From: Anisakis pegreffii
Lineage: Eukaryota > Nematoda > Chromadorea > Rhabditida > Anisakidae
Reading direction: 5' to 3'
NCBI GenBank assembly: GCA_035041965.1
Contig: JAPYMA010000072.1
Span: forward strand, 44,025 to 108,024
Length of the DNA stretch: 64,000 nucleotides
Below the pieces are notes generated by a model. That model did no database searches. It was not told the origin of the DNA and saw nothing but the letters and a program-made list of their open reading frames with translations. A program made the translations under genes and the position numbers. Positions within the stretch are counted from its first letter, which is position 1; every line of letters begins with the position of its first letter. This document shows, one piece after another, positions 48,801-57,589 of this stretch.

Positions 48801-50526
48801 TGAAAGCATTACTTAGCGAGCCATTTTTAATCCAAGGGCATCCAAAAGGCATACAAATCACGTACAAGTCACTGCTATTCGTGCTGGTTGGTAATGATTC
48901 ACGTCGAGAGCTTCTTGGAATCACATAGCGCCACAGGAAAAACGCATCAGCACTGGCAACCAGCACCTCGGAGCCATTCATTGCAACAAATTTCGGTTCC
49001 AAATCAATATACTTCGAATCCACCGGAGTACCAATCCCGTTGCAAATTTGCATGAAGTACTGCAAAACGCGAGTGATCACAATTGACGAAATCAAGCGAT
49101 TATGATCTGTCTCTACTGATCAGGCAAAACAATCGGCATTTCAGGAATAATCCACCAATACATACCTATCATGACTTGAGACATCATCCGTTTGACGACG
49201 GCCAATTTCATTAACATCTATGCTTCATTAGTTCAATTGAGAGAAAAGCGTGGAATCAACGAAAACAAACCATTCCAGCTTGATCATCAGCACGATTCAC
49301 CACCACACAATGATCTTCGAATGCAGCAATATGTAACAATTGTTTCACATATTTCTGATAACATTCTTCGAGTTTTGTCTCAAAAAACACAACACAATGC
49401 TCATTTTGTTCGGATCGTTCATAGCTGTAAACCACTGTTTGCCCACAATATGCCCACTGAAATGAACATCTATTACCTACCCACCTGTCAATGTCGACTC
49501 AGTCGACAGATAAATTTCACGACCTATTACGATCCACTGCCATCGAATACAGTGCAGCAATCGGTGGCGATTTTCAAACAATTCACGACCTATTGTTTTA
49601 TGTCATCAGCGGTTCGAACGGTGACACTGCTCAAAAACTTCATGGAATCCACACAAGTAAAGTTTAGCCTACTCATGTGCATTTCCTAGCCTTTAAATCT
49701 CATGAACATCAGTTCAATCTCCTTATGGCAAAACCATCACTAAGTCATTGCATGCGATCAAATTTCAATTGCTTCAAAGTCACAAAATGTTAGAACTCAT
49801 AAACAAACAGCAAAAAGCCCGACAACGTTCCATGGTTCCACTCACCAATACGTCATGACTGTTAGTAGGTATGAATCAACATAAAAAATTTCCACAACCA
49901 TTCTAAAAATCATCGATAACAACATTGACAACATAAGTCCGATAGAGATTAACTAGCATGTTGCAAAGAAATACCGTGTAGTTGGGGCGAATGTTTGCGA
50001 AGAAGAGGTGAGAATCGATTGCCATACAAATACGCAGCCCTCCACCTTCCCATGTCAAATCGGATATAGTTTGGCCGGGAATTTGAAGGAGACGCTGGCG
50101 CTGCAGAACAAATACATCATCAGTACAAATTATATCCGTTCGACAGAGGAGGACTCGTTAACTGGACCGGCAGGTAAACGAACAAACGCATTCTTTCGAG
50201 TGGAAAGGGCCTAATTATAGGATTAATTTTAACTTCTTAGAGAGATGAGAATTTCACGAAGGTTTAGGACAGTGGCAAGAACTGAGCAAAAGCCCATCTC
50301 ATTGTTTCTGGTGACATTAAACAGCTTTTCAAGAATGACAACATCGCAACGGACGCTACGAAAACAAAGTTCCCAGCAATTACATCGCCATACGCAGTCA
50401 CAAAATGGACGACACACTTTTCAACATCAAGATCAGTTTGTAGACCGCAAATTGCAAGCAAGGAACCATCTGGACTCCACTTCGCCTTGCTTAAAATCAT
50501 ATTCGGCAGCTTGATCACAATTGGAC
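42592..50526 (-). CDS. WDR35: WDR35 / IFT121, intraflagellar transport A subunit (5'-partial, 18 exons)
   Basis: Exons in coding order: 50384-50526, 49975-50100, 49271-49456, 48730-49059, 48377-48430, 47896-48117, 47476-47673, 47107-47313, 46591-46823, 46260-46392, 45902-45964, 45546-45678, 45270-45352, 44842-44979, 44396-44531, 43983-44069, 42947-43076, 42592-42826. All phases agree, giving 944 codons plus stop. IFT121 is a peripheral subunit of IFT-A, which drives retrograde transport in cilia and the entry of membrane proteins. The first exons give the end of the first WD propeller and the second, the middle a helical TPR-like solenoid ([26 protein letters not shown]), and the end a Cys-rich zinc-binding module finishing with CPLCHGEV. 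About the first 285 residues of the family's usual ~1180 are absent and should lie past 64000, beyond the tRNA array. The C. elegans counterpart is ifta-1. Confidence 0.92.
42947..43076 (-). CDS. WDR35: WDR35 exon, [11 protein letters not shown] region
   Basis: Acceptor TTTTTCAG, donor GTAAGG. Encodes [14 protein letters not shown] and [11 protein letters not shown]. Confidence 0.92.
43600..43640. repeat. AT-rich trinucleotide run in a WDR35 intron
   Basis: Imperfect TTA/TAA repeats within the intron 43077-43982, the longest intron inside the visible part of WDR35. Confidence 0.6.
43983..44069 (-). CDS. WDR35: WDR35 exon, [13 protein letters not shown] region
   Basis: Acceptor TATACCAG, donor GTATCG. 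Encodes [20 protein letters not shown]. Confidence 0.9.
44396..44531 (-). CDS. WDR35: WDR35 exon, [10 protein letters not shown] region
   Basis: Acceptor TAATTTAG, donor GTACCA (phase 1). Encodes GLLEEDNAL and [21 protein letters not shown] 64-codon frame on the + strand here is its shadow. Confidence 0.92.
44842..44979 (-). CDS. WDR35: WDR35 exon, [15 protein letters not shown] region
   Basis: Acceptor CTGTTTCAG, donor GTAAGC. Encodes [19 protein letters not shown], then a charged linker. Confidence 0.93.
45270..45352 (-). CDS. WDR35: WDR35 exon, [12 protein letters not shown] region
   Basis: Acceptor TTTCTTCAG, donor GTATGC. Encodes [20 protein letters not shown]. Confidence 0.88.
45546..45678 (-). 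CDS. WDR35: WDR35 exon, [10 protein letters not shown] region
   Basis: Acceptor AATTTCAG, donor GTCGGT (phase 1). Encodes [20 protein letters not shown]. Confidence 0.9.
45902..45964 (-). CDS. WDR35: WDR35 exon, 21 codons
   Basis: Acceptor GATTTCAG, donor GTAAGA. Encodes [12 protein letters not shown], a solenoid helix. Confidence 0.88.
46260..46392 (-). CDS. WDR35: WDR35 exon, solenoid
   Basis: Acceptor AATTTTAG, donor GTCCAA. Encodes [20 protein letters not shown], a TPR-like helix pair. Confidence 0.88.
46591..46823 (-). CDS. WDR35: WDR35 exon, [10 protein letters not shown] region
   Basis: Acceptor TGTCATAG, donor GTTCGT. Encodes [20 protein letters not shown] and GDYYADRQN, among the best kept parts of the family. 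Confidence 0.93.
47107..47313 (-). CDS. WDR35: WDR35 exon, start of helical solenoid
   Basis: Acceptor GGTTTCAG, donor GTATCT. Encodes [13 protein letters not shown] and [14 protein letters not shown], helical repeats typical of IFT-A subunits. Confidence 0.92.
47476..47673 (-). CDS. WDR35: WDR35 exon, MEKTRMYV region
   Basis: Encodes [11 protein letters not shown] and [18 protein letters not shown], very close to the family. The acceptor (TATTTGAAG) is less typical. Donor GTTCTT. Confidence 0.9.
47896..48117 (-). CDS. WDR35: WDR35 exon, [12 protein letters not shown] region
   Basis: Acceptor CTTTTCAG, donor GTATCG. Encodes [13 protein letters not shown] and [10 protein letters not shown], the end of the second propeller. 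Confidence 0.92.
48377..48430 (-). CDS. WDR35: WDR35 exon, 18 codons
   Basis: Acceptor CTGATTTCAG, donor GTAAGT. Encodes [16 protein letters not shown], the counterpart of a conserved strand in the second propeller. Confidence 0.85.
48730..49059 (-). CDS. WDR35: WDR35 exon, [10 protein letters not shown] region
   Basis: Acceptor TTTTGCAG, donor GTAAGA. Encodes [20 protein letters not shown] and later FRIYHIDD, both family landmarks. Between them lie about 22 residues unlike the family, which may be an unspliced small intron ending in GCTTTCAG. Confidence 0.85.
49271..49456 (-). CDS. WDR35: WDR35 exon, second propeller start
   Basis: Acceptor TTCATTTCAG, donor GTTTGT. Encodes [14 protein letters not shown] and CVVFFETK. 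A 165-codon frame on the + strand over this exon is its shadow. Confidence 0.88.
49975..50100 (-). CDS. WDR35: WDR35 exon, FANIRPNY region
   Basis: Acceptor TTCTGCAG, donor GTATTT. Encodes [18 protein letters not shown] and FFANIRPNY, segments well kept across IFT121 proteins. Confidence 0.9.
50384..50526 (-). CDS. WDR35: WDR35 exon, WD repeat of first propeller
   Basis: Acceptor TCTTTTCAG, donor GTAATT. Contains [14 protein letters not shown], a typical WD blade strand matching about residue 290 of vertebrate WDR35. It is the most 5' exon visible. The 165 bases before the array hold no further exon. Confidence 0.85.
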
Positions 50527-50749
50527 CTGAAAAGACGCGCGAAATGCTAAAGGTATTATTATGAAAGATAAAAATGACTGAACTCAATTCGACTCAAAAA
50601 CGAATCCATCGGATTCACATCCTCAACAAAACCTCATCCGTAACCTCGTGATGAAATGTAATTGTTATCTAATTGTAAGTTGAATTAAAAATGTGAATAA
50701 GCAGCCTGCTTGGTTCAACAGAAGCGGAAGGACTGTATTTGTGGCCGCG

Positions 50750-50760
50750 TGGCGCAATGG
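50750..50760 (+). promoter_or_regulatory. Internal A box of tRNA copy 1
   Basis: TGGCGCAATGG matches the RNA polymerase III A box. It sits at the same place in every copy. Confidence 0.9.
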
Positions 50761-50793
50761 ACAACGCGTCGGTCTACGGAACCGAAGATTGCA

Positions 50794-50804
50794 GGTTCGA
50801 ATCC
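50794..50804 (+). promoter_or_regulatory. Internal B box of tRNA copy 1
   Basis: GGTTCGAATCC is a perfect B box, the main TFIIIC binding site, and is repeated in every unit. Confidence 0.95.
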
Positions 50805-50819
50805 TGCCGTGGTCGAAGA

Positions 50820-50823
50820 TTTT
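50820..50823 (+). terminator. Pol III terminator of tRNA copy 1
   Basis: TTTT begins five bases after the discriminator base. Two more T4 runs follow within about 35 bases and could catch read-through. Confidence 0.85.
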
Positions 50824-50927
50824 GCTTAATTTTGAGCTATCTTTTACATTGCTAACGCGTCTGATAACCTTTGGAGTGTGAATAAGCAGCCTGCTTGGTT
50901 CAACTGAAGCGGAAGGACTGTATTTGT

Positions 50928-51000
50928 GGCCGCGTGGCGCAATGGACAACGCGTCGGTCTACGGAACCGAAGATTGCAGGTTCGAATCCTGCCGTGGTCG
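50928..51000 (+). tRNA. tRNA-Arg(ACG), copy 2
   Basis: Same as copy 1; the first copy with the standard 5' flank. Confidence 0.97.
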
Positions 51001-51112
51001 AAGATTTTGCTTAATTTTGAGCTATCTTTTACATTGCTAACGCGTCTGATAACCTTTGGAGTGTGAATAAGCAGCCTGCTTGGTTCAACTGAAGCGGAAG
51101 GACTGTATTTGT

Positions 51113-51185
51113 GGCCGCGTGGCGCAATGGACAACGCGTCGGTCTACGGAACCGAAGATTGCAGGTTCGAATCCTGCCGTGGTCG
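51113..51185 (+). tRNA. tRNA-Arg(ACG), copy 3
   Basis: Same as copy 1. Confidence 0.97.
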
Positions 51186-51297
51186 AAGATTTTGCTTAAT
51201 TTTGAGCTATCTTTTACATTGCTAACGCGTCTGATAACCTTTGGAGTGTGAATAAGCAGCCTGCTTGGTTCAACTGAAGCGGAAGGACTGTATTTGT

Positions 51298-51370
51298 GGC
51301 CGCGTGGCGCAATGGACAACGCGTCGGTCTACGGAACCGAAGATTGCAGGTTCGAATCCTGCCGTGGTCG
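51298..51370 (+). tRNA. tRNA-Arg(ACG), copy 4
   Basis: Same as copy 1. Confidence 0.97.
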
Positions 51371-51482
51371 AAGATTTTGCTTAATTTTGAGCTATCTTTT
51401 ACATTGCTAACGCGTCTGATAACCTTTGGAGTGTGAATAAGCAGCCTGCTTGGTTCAACTGAAGCGGAAGGACTGTATTTGT

Positions 51483-51555
51483 GGCCGCGTGGCGCAATGG
51501 ACAACGCGTCGGTCTACGGAACCGAAGATTGCAGGTTCGAATCCTGCCGTGGTCG
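51483..51555 (+). tRNA. tRNA-Arg(ACG), copy 5
   Basis: Same as copy 1. Confidence 0.97.
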
Positions 51556-51667
51556 AAGATTTTGCTTAATTTTGAGCTATCTTTTACATTGCTAACGCGT
51601 CTGATAACCTTTGGAGTGTGAATAAGCAGCCTGCTTGGTTCAACTGAAGCGGAAGGACTGTATTTGT

Positions 51668-51740
51668 GGCCGCGTGGCGCAATGGACAACGCGTCGGTCT
51701 ACGGAACCGAAGATTGCAGGTTCGAATCCTGCCGTGGTCG
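51668..51740 (+). tRNA. tRNA-Arg(ACG), copy 6
   Basis: Same as copy 1. Confidence 0.97.
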
Positions 51741-51852
51741 AAGATTTTGCTTAATTTTGAGCTATCTTTTACATTGCTAACGCGTCTGATAACCTTTGGA
51801 GTGTGAATAAGCAGCCTGCTTGGTTCAACTGAAGCGGAAGGACTGTATTTGT

Positions 51853-51925
51853 GGCCGCGTGGCGCAATGGACAACGCGTCGGTCTACGGAACCGAAGATT
51901 GCAGGTTCGAATCCTGCCGTGGTCG
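51853..51925 (+). tRNA. tRNA-Arg(ACG), copy 7
   Basis: Same as copy 1. Confidence 0.97.
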
Positions 51926-52037
51926 AAGATTTTGCTTAATTTTGAGCTATCTTTTACATTGCTAACGCGTCTGATAACCTTTGGAGTGTGAATAAGCAGC
52001 CTGCTTGGTTCAACTGAAGCGGAAGGACTGTATTTGT

Positions 52038-52110
52038 GGCCGCGTGGCGCAATGGACAACGCGTCGGTCTACGGAACCGAAGATTGCAGGTTCGAATCCT
52101 GCCGTGGTCG
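52038..52110 (+). tRNA. tRNA-Arg(ACG), copy 8
   Basis: Same as copy 1. Confidence 0.97.
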
Positions 52111-52222
52111 AAGATTTTGCTTAATTTTGAGCTATCTTTTACATTGCTAACGCGTCTGATAACCTTTGGAGTGTGAATAAGCAGCCTGCTTGGTTCAACT
52201 GAAGCGGAAGGACTGTATTTGT

Positions 52223-52295
52223 GGCCGCGTGGCGCAATGGACAACGCGTCGGTCTACGGAACCGAAGATTGCAGGTTCGAATCCTGCCGTGGTCG
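52223..52295 (+). tRNA. tRNA-Arg(ACG), copy 9
   Basis: Same as copy 1. Confidence 0.97.
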
Positions 52296-52407
52296 AAGAT
52301 TTTGCTTAATTTTGAGCTATCTTTTACATTGCTAACGCGTCTGATAACCTTTGGAGTGTGAATAAGCAGCCTGCTTGGTTCAACTGAAGCGGAAGGACTG
52401 TATTTGT

Positions 52408-52480
52408 GGCCGCGTGGCGCAATGGACAACGCGTCGGTCTACGGAACCGAAGATTGCAGGTTCGAATCCTGCCGTGGTCG
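52408..52480 (+). tRNA. tRNA-Arg(ACG), copy 10
   Basis: Same as copy 1. Confidence 0.97.
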
Positions 52481-52592
52481 AAGATTTTGCTTAATTTTGA
52501 GCTATCTTTTACATTGCTAACGCGTCTGATAACCTTTGGAGTGTGAATAAGCAGCCTGCTTGGTTCAACTGAAGCGGAAGGACTGTATTTGT

Positions 52593-52665
52593 GGCCGCGT
52601 GGCGCAATGGACAACGCGTCGGTCTACGGAACCGAAGATTGCAGGTTCGAATCCTGCCGTGGTCG
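52593..52665 (+). tRNA. tRNA-Arg(ACG), copy 11
   Basis: Same as copy 1. Confidence 0.97.
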
Positions 52666-52777
52666 AAGATTTTGCTTAATTTTGAGCTATCTTTTACATT
52701 GCTAACGCGTCTGATAACCTTTGGAGTGTGAATAAGCAGCCTGCTTGGTTCAACTGAAGCGGAAGGACTGTATTTGT

Positions 52778-52850
52778 GGCCGCGTGGCGCAATGGACAAC
52801 GCGTCGGTCTACGGAACCGAAGATTGCAGGTTCGAATCCTGCCGTGGTCG
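52778..52850 (+). tRNA. tRNA-Arg(ACG), copy 12
   Basis: Same as copy 1. Confidence 0.97.
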
Positions 52851-52962
52851 AAGATTTTGCTTAATTTTGAGCTATCTTTTACATTGCTAACGCGTCTGAT
52901 AACCTTTGGAGTGTGAATAAGCAGCCTGCTTGGTTCAACTGAAGCGGAAGGACTGTATTTGT

Positions 52963-53035
52963 GGCCGCGTGGCGCAATGGACAACGCGTCGGTCTACGGA
53001 ACCGAAGATTGCAGGTTCGAATCCTGCCGTGGTCG
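52963..53035 (+). tRNA. tRNA-Arg(ACG), copy 13
   Basis: Same as copy 1. Confidence 0.97.
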
Positions 53036-53147
53036 AAGATTTTGCTTAATTTTGAGCTATCTTTTACATTGCTAACGCGTCTGATAACCTTTGGAGTGTG
53101 AATAAGCAGCCTGCTTGGTTCAACTGAAGCGGAAGGACTGTATTTGT

Positions 53148-53220
53148 GGCCGCGTGGCGCAATGGACAACGCGTCGGTCTACGGAACCGAAGATTGCAGG
53201 TTCGAATCCTGCCGTGGTCG
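53148..53220 (+). tRNA. tRNA-Arg(ACG), copy 14
   Basis: Same as copy 1. Confidence 0.97.
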
Positions 53221-53332
53221 AAGATTTTGCTTAATTTTGAGCTATCTTTTACATTGCTAACGCGTCTGATAACCTTTGGAGTGTGAATAAGCAGCCTGCT
53301 TGGTTCAACTGAAGCGGAAGGACTGTATTTGT

Positions 53333-53405
53333 GGCCGCGTGGCGCAATGGACAACGCGTCGGTCTACGGAACCGAAGATTGCAGGTTCGAATCCTGCCGT
53401 GGTCG
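53333..53405 (+). tRNA. tRNA-Arg(ACG), copy 15
   Basis: Same as copy 1. Confidence 0.97.
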
Positions 53406-53517
53406 AAGATTTTGCTTAATTTTGAGCTATCTTTTACATTGCTAACGCGTCTGATAACCTTTGGAGTGTGAATAAGCAGCCTGCTTGGTTCAACTGAAGC
53501 GGAAGGACTGTATTTGT

Positions 53518-53590
53518 GGCCGCGTGGCGCAATGGACAACGCGTCGGTCTACGGAACCGAAGATTGCAGGTTCGAATCCTGCCGTGGTCG
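53518..53590 (+). tRNA. tRNA-Arg(ACG), copy 16
   Basis: Same as copy 1; the second T run downstream is T5 (53605-53609) instead of T4. Confidence 0.97.
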
Positions 53591-53703
53591 AAGATTTTGC
53601 TTAATTTTTGAGCTATCTTTTACATTGCTAACGCGTCTGATAACCTTTGGAGTGTGAATAAGCAGCCTGCTTGGTTCAACTGAAGCGGAAGGACTGTATT
53701 TGT

Positions 53704-53776
53704 GGCCGCGTGGCGCAATGGACAACGCGTCGGTCTACGGAACCGAAGATTGCAGGTTCGAATCCTGCCGTGGTCG
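53704..53776 (+). tRNA. tRNA-Arg(ACG), copy 17
   Basis: Same as copy 1. Confidence 0.97.
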
Positions 53777-53888
53777 AAGATTTTGCTTAATTTTGAGCTA
53801 TCTTTTACATTGCTAACGCGTCTGATAACCTTTGGAGTGTGAATAAGCAGCCTGCTTGGTTCAACTGAAGCGGAAGGACTGTATTTGT

Positions 53889-53961
53889 GGCCGCGTGGCG
53901 CAATGGACAACGCGTCGGTCTACGGAACCGAAGATTGCAGGTTCGAATCCTGCCGTGGTCG
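53889..53961 (+). tRNA. tRNA-Arg(ACG), copy 18
   Basis: Same as copy 1. Confidence 0.97.
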
Positions 53962-54073
53962 AAGATTTTGCTTAATTTTGAGCTATCTTTTACATTGCTA
54001 ACGCGTCTGATAACCTTTGGAGTGTGAATAAGCAGCCTGCTTGGTTCAACTGAAGCGGAAGGACTGTATTTGT

Positions 54074-54146
54074 GGCCGCGTGGCGCAATGGACAACGCGT
54101 CGGTCTACGGAACCGAAGATTGCAGGTTCGAATCCTGCCGTGGTCG
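54074..54146 (+). tRNA. tRNA-Arg(ACG), copy 19
   Basis: Same as copy 1. Confidence 0.97.
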
Positions 54147-54258
54147 AAGATTTTGCTTAATTTTGAGCTATCTTTTACATTGCTAACGCGTCTGATAACC
54201 TTTGGAGTGTGAATAAGCAGCCTGCTTGGTTCAACTGAAGCGGAAGGACTGTATTTGT

Positions 54259-54331
54259 GGCCGCGTGGCGCAATGGACAACGCGTCGGTCTACGGAACCG
54301 AAGATTGCAGGTTCGAATCCTGCCGTGGTCG
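54259..54331 (+). tRNA. tRNA-Arg(ACG), copy 20
   Basis: Same as copy 1. Confidence 0.97.
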
Positions 54332-54443
54332 AAGATTTTGCTTAATTTTGAGCTATCTTTTACATTGCTAACGCGTCTGATAACCTTTGGAGTGTGAATA
54401 AGCAGCCTGCTTGGTTCAACTGAAGCGGAAGGACTGTATTTGT

Positions 54444-54516
54444 GGCCGCGTGGCGCAATGGACAACGCGTCGGTCTACGGAACCGAAGATTGCAGGTTCG
54501 AATCCTGCCGTGGTCG
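54444..54516 (+). tRNA. tRNA-Arg(ACG), copy 21
   Basis: Same as copy 1. Confidence 0.97.
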
Positions 54517-54628
54517 AAGATTTTGCTTAATTTTGAGCTATCTTTTACATTGCTAACGCGTCTGATAACCTTTGGAGTGTGAATAAGCAGCCTGCTTGGT
54601 TCAACTGAAGCGGAAGGACTGTATTTGT

Positions 54629-54701
54629 GGCCGCGTGGCGCAATGGACAACGCGTCGGTCTACGGAACCGAAGATTGCAGGTTCGAATCCTGCCGTGGTC
54701 G
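54629..54701 (+). tRNA. tRNA-Arg(ACG), copy 22
   Basis: Same as copy 1. Confidence 0.97.
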
Positions 54702-54813
54702 AAGATTTTGCTTAATTTTGAGCTATCTTTTACATTGCTAACGCGTCTGATAACCTTTGGAGTGTGAATAAGCAGCCTGCTTGGTTCAACTGAAGCGGAA
54801 GGACTGTATTTGT

Positions 54814-54886
54814 GGCCGCGTGGCGCAATGGACAACGCGTCGGTCTACGGAACCGAAGATTGCAGGTTCGAATCCTGCCGTGGTCG
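54814..54886 (+). tRNA. tRNA-Arg(ACG), copy 23
   Basis: Same as copy 1. Confidence 0.97.
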
Positions 54887-54998
54887 AAGATTTTGCTTAA
54901 TTTTGAGCTATCTTTTACATTGCTAACGCGTCTGATAACCTTTGGAGTGTGAATAAGCAGCCTGCTTGGTTCAACTGAAGCGGAAGGACTGTATTTGT

Positions 54999-55071
54999 GG
55001 CCGCGTGGCGCAATGGACAACGCGTCGGTCTACGGAACCGAAGATTGCAGGTTCGAATCCTGCCGTGGTCG
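54999..55071 (+). tRNA. tRNA-Arg(ACG), copy 24
   Basis: Same as copy 1. Confidence 0.97.
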
Positions 55072-55183
55072 AAGATTTTGCTTAATTTTGAGCTATCTTT
55101 TACATTGCTAACGCGTCTGATAACCTTTGGAGTGTGAATAAGCAGCCTGCTTGGTTCAACTGAAGCGGAAGGACTGTATTTGT

Positions 55184-55256
55184 GGCCGCGTGGCGCAATG
55201 GACAACGCGTCGGTCTACGGAACCGAAGATTGCAGGTTCGAATCCTGCCGTGGTCG
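55184..55256 (+). tRNA. tRNA-Arg(ACG), copy 25
   Basis: Same as copy 1. Confidence 0.97.
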
Positions 55257-55368
55257 AAGATTTTGCTTAATTTTGAGCTATCTTTTACATTGCTAACGCG
55301 TCTGATAACCTTTGGAGTGTGAATAAGCAGCCTGCTTGGTTCAACTGAAGCGGAAGGACTGTATTTGT

Positions 55369-55441
55369 GGCCGCGTGGCGCAATGGACAACGCGTCGGTC
55401 TACGGAACCGAAGATTGCAGGTTCGAATCCTGCCGTGGTCG
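55369..55441 (+). tRNA. tRNA-Arg(ACG), copy 26
   Basis: Same as copy 1. Confidence 0.97.
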
Positions 55442-55553
55442 AAGATTTTGCTTAATTTTGAGCTATCTTTTACATTGCTAACGCGTCTGATAACCTTTGG
55501 AGTGTGAATAAGCAGCCTGCTTGGTTCAACTGAAGCGGAAGGACTGTATTTGT

Positions 55554-55626
55554 GGCCGCGTGGCGCAATGGACAACGCGTCGGTCTACGGAACCGAAGAT
55601 TGCAGGTTCGAATCCTGCCGTGGTCG
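55554..55626 (+). tRNA. tRNA-Arg(ACG), copy 27
   Basis: Same as copy 1. Confidence 0.97.
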
Positions 55627-55738
55627 AAGATTTTGCTTAATTTTGAGCTATCTTTTACATTGCTAACGCGTCTGATAACCTTTGGAGTGTGAATAAGCAG
55701 CCTGCTTGGTTCAACTGAAGCGGAAGGACTGTATTTGT

Positions 55739-55811
55739 GGCCGCGTGGCGCAATGGACAACGCGTCGGTCTACGGAACCGAAGATTGCAGGTTCGAATCC
55801 TGCCGTGGTCG
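55739..55811 (+). tRNA. tRNA-Arg(ACG), copy 28
   Basis: Same as copy 1. Confidence 0.97.
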
Positions 55812-55923
55812 AAGATTTTGCTTAATTTTGAGCTATCTTTTACATTGCTAACGCGTCTGATAACCTTTGGAGTGTGAATAAGCAGCCTGCTTGGTTCAAC
55901 TGAAGCGGAAGGACTGTATTTGT

Positions 55924-55996
55924 GGCCGCGTGGCGCAATGGACAACGCGTCGGTCTACGGAACCGAAGATTGCAGGTTCGAATCCTGCCGTGGTCG
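55924..55996 (+). tRNA. tRNA-Arg(ACG), copy 29
   Basis: Same as copy 1. Confidence 0.97.
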
Positions 55997-56108
55997 AAGA
56001 TTTTGCTTAATTTTGAGCTATCTTTTACATTGCTAACGCGTCTGATAACCTTTGGAGTGTGAATAAGCAGCCTGCTTGGTTCAACTGAAGCGGAAGGACT
56101 GTATTTGT

Positions 56109-56181
56109 GGCCGCGTGGCGCAATGGACAACGCGTCGGTCTACGGAACCGAAGATTGCAGGTTCGAATCCTGCCGTGGTCG
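56109..56181 (+). tRNA. tRNA-Arg(ACG), copy 30
   Basis: Same as copy 1. Confidence 0.97.
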
Positions 56182-56293
56182 AAGATTTTGCTTAATTTTG
56201 AGCTATCTTTTACATTGCTAACGCGTCTGATAACCTTTGGAGTGTGAATAAGCAGCCTGCTTGGTTCAACTGAAGCGGAAGGACTGTATTTGT

Positions 56294-56366
56294 GGCCGCG
56301 TGGCGCAATGGACAACGCGTCGGTCTACGGAACCGAAGATTGCAGGTTCGAATCCTGCCGTGGTCG
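56294..56366 (+). tRNA. tRNA-Arg(ACG), copy 31
   Basis: Same as copy 1. Confidence 0.97.
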
Positions 56367-56478
56367 AAGATTTTGCTTAATTTTGAGCTATCTTTTACAT
56401 TGCTAACGCGTCTGATAACCTTTGGAGTGTGAATAAGCAGCCTGCTTGGTTCAACTGAAGCGGAAGGACTGTATTTGT

Positions 56479-56551
56479 GGCCGCGTGGCGCAATGGACAA
56501 CGCGTCGGTCTACGGAACCGAAGATTGCAGGTTCGAATCCTGCCGTGGTCG
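56479..56551 (+). tRNA. tRNA-Arg(ACG), copy 32
   Basis: Same as copy 1. Confidence 0.97.
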
Positions 56552-56663
56552 AAGATTTTGCTTAATTTTGAGCTATCTTTTACATTGCTAACGCGTCTGA
56601 TAACCTTTGGAGTGTGAATAAGCAGCCTGCTTGGTTCAACTGAAGCGGAAGGACTGTATTTGT

Positions 56664-56736
56664 GGCCGCGTGGCGCAATGGACAACGCGTCGGTCTACGG
56701 AACCGAAGATTGCAGGTTCGAATCCTGCCGTGGTCG
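56664..56736 (+). tRNA. tRNA-Arg(ACG), copy 33
   Basis: Same as copy 1. Confidence 0.97.
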
Positions 56737-56848
56737 AAGATTTTGCTTAATTTTGAGCTATCTTTTACATTGCTAACGCGTCTGATAACCTTTGGAGTGT
56801 GAATAAGCAGCCTGCTTGGTTCAACTGAAGCGGAAGGACTGTATTTGT

Positions 56849-56921
56849 GGCCGCGTGGCGCAATGGACAACGCGTCGGTCTACGGAACCGAAGATTGCAG
56901 GTTCGAATCCTGCCGTGGTCG
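56849..56921 (+). tRNA. tRNA-Arg(ACG), copy 34
   Basis: Same as copy 1. Confidence 0.97.
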
Positions 56922-57033
56922 AAGATTTTGCTTAATTTTGAGCTATCTTTTACATTGCTAACGCGTCTGATAACCTTTGGAGTGTGAATAAGCAGCCTGC
57001 TTGGTTCAACTGAAGCGGAAGGACTGTATTTGT

Positions 57034-57106
57034 GGCCGCGTGGCGCAATGGACAACGCGTCGGTCTACGGAACCGAAGATTGCAGGTTCGAATCCTGCCG
57101 TGGTCG
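57034..57106 (+). tRNA. tRNA-Arg(ACG), copy 35
   Basis: Same as copy 1. Confidence 0.97.
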
Positions 57107-57218
57107 AAGATTTTGCTTAATTTTGAGCTATCTTTTACATTGCTAACGCGTCTGATAACCTTTGGAGTGTGAATAAGCAGCCTGCTTGGTTCAACTGAAG
57201 CGGAAGGACTGTATTTGT

Positions 57219-57291
57219 GGCCGCGTGGCGCAATGGACAACGCGTCGGTCTACGGAACCGAAGATTGCAGGTTCGAATCCTGCCGTGGTCG
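57219..57291 (+). tRNA. tRNA-Arg(ACG), copy 36
   Basis: Same as copy 1; T5 (57306-57310) downstream, the same variant as after copy 16. Confidence 0.97.
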
Positions 57292-57404
57292 AAGATTTTG
57301 CTTAATTTTTGAGCTATCTTTTACATTGCTAACGCGTCTGATAACCTTTGGAGTGTGAATAAGCAGCCTGCTTGGTTCAACTGAAGCGGAAGGACTGTAT
57401 TTGT

Positions 57405-57477
57405 GGCCGCGTGGCGCAATGGACAACGCGTCGGTCTACGGAACCGAAGATTGCAGGTTCGAATCCTGCCGTGGTCG
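57405..57477 (+). tRNA. tRNA-Arg(ACG), copy 37
   Basis: Same as copy 1. Confidence 0.97.
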
Positions 57478-57589
57478 AAGATTTTGCTTAATTTTGAGCT
57501 ATCTTTTACATTGCTAACGCGTCTGATAACCTTTGGAGTGTGAATAAGCAGCCTGCTTGGTTCAACTGAAGCGGAAGGACTGTATTTGT

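Larger units (their letters stand above)
50743..50815 (+). tRNA. tRNA-Arg(ACG), copy 1
   Basis: The gene is 73 bases without intron. Acceptor stem GGCCGCG pairs with CGTGGTC (two G-U pairs), discriminator G. The D arm has a three-pair stem. Anticodon stem TCGGT/ACCGA holds the loop CTACGGA, with anticodon ACG. T arm GCAGG/CCTGC holds TTCGAAT. Once A34 is converted to inosine it reads CGU, CGC and CGA. All later copies have this sequence unless noted. Confidence 0.97.

Noticed and set aside
49192..49689. 165-codon open frame on the + strand
   Set aside because: It is antisense to a WDR35 exon (49271-49456) that matches the family in the minus-strand frame.
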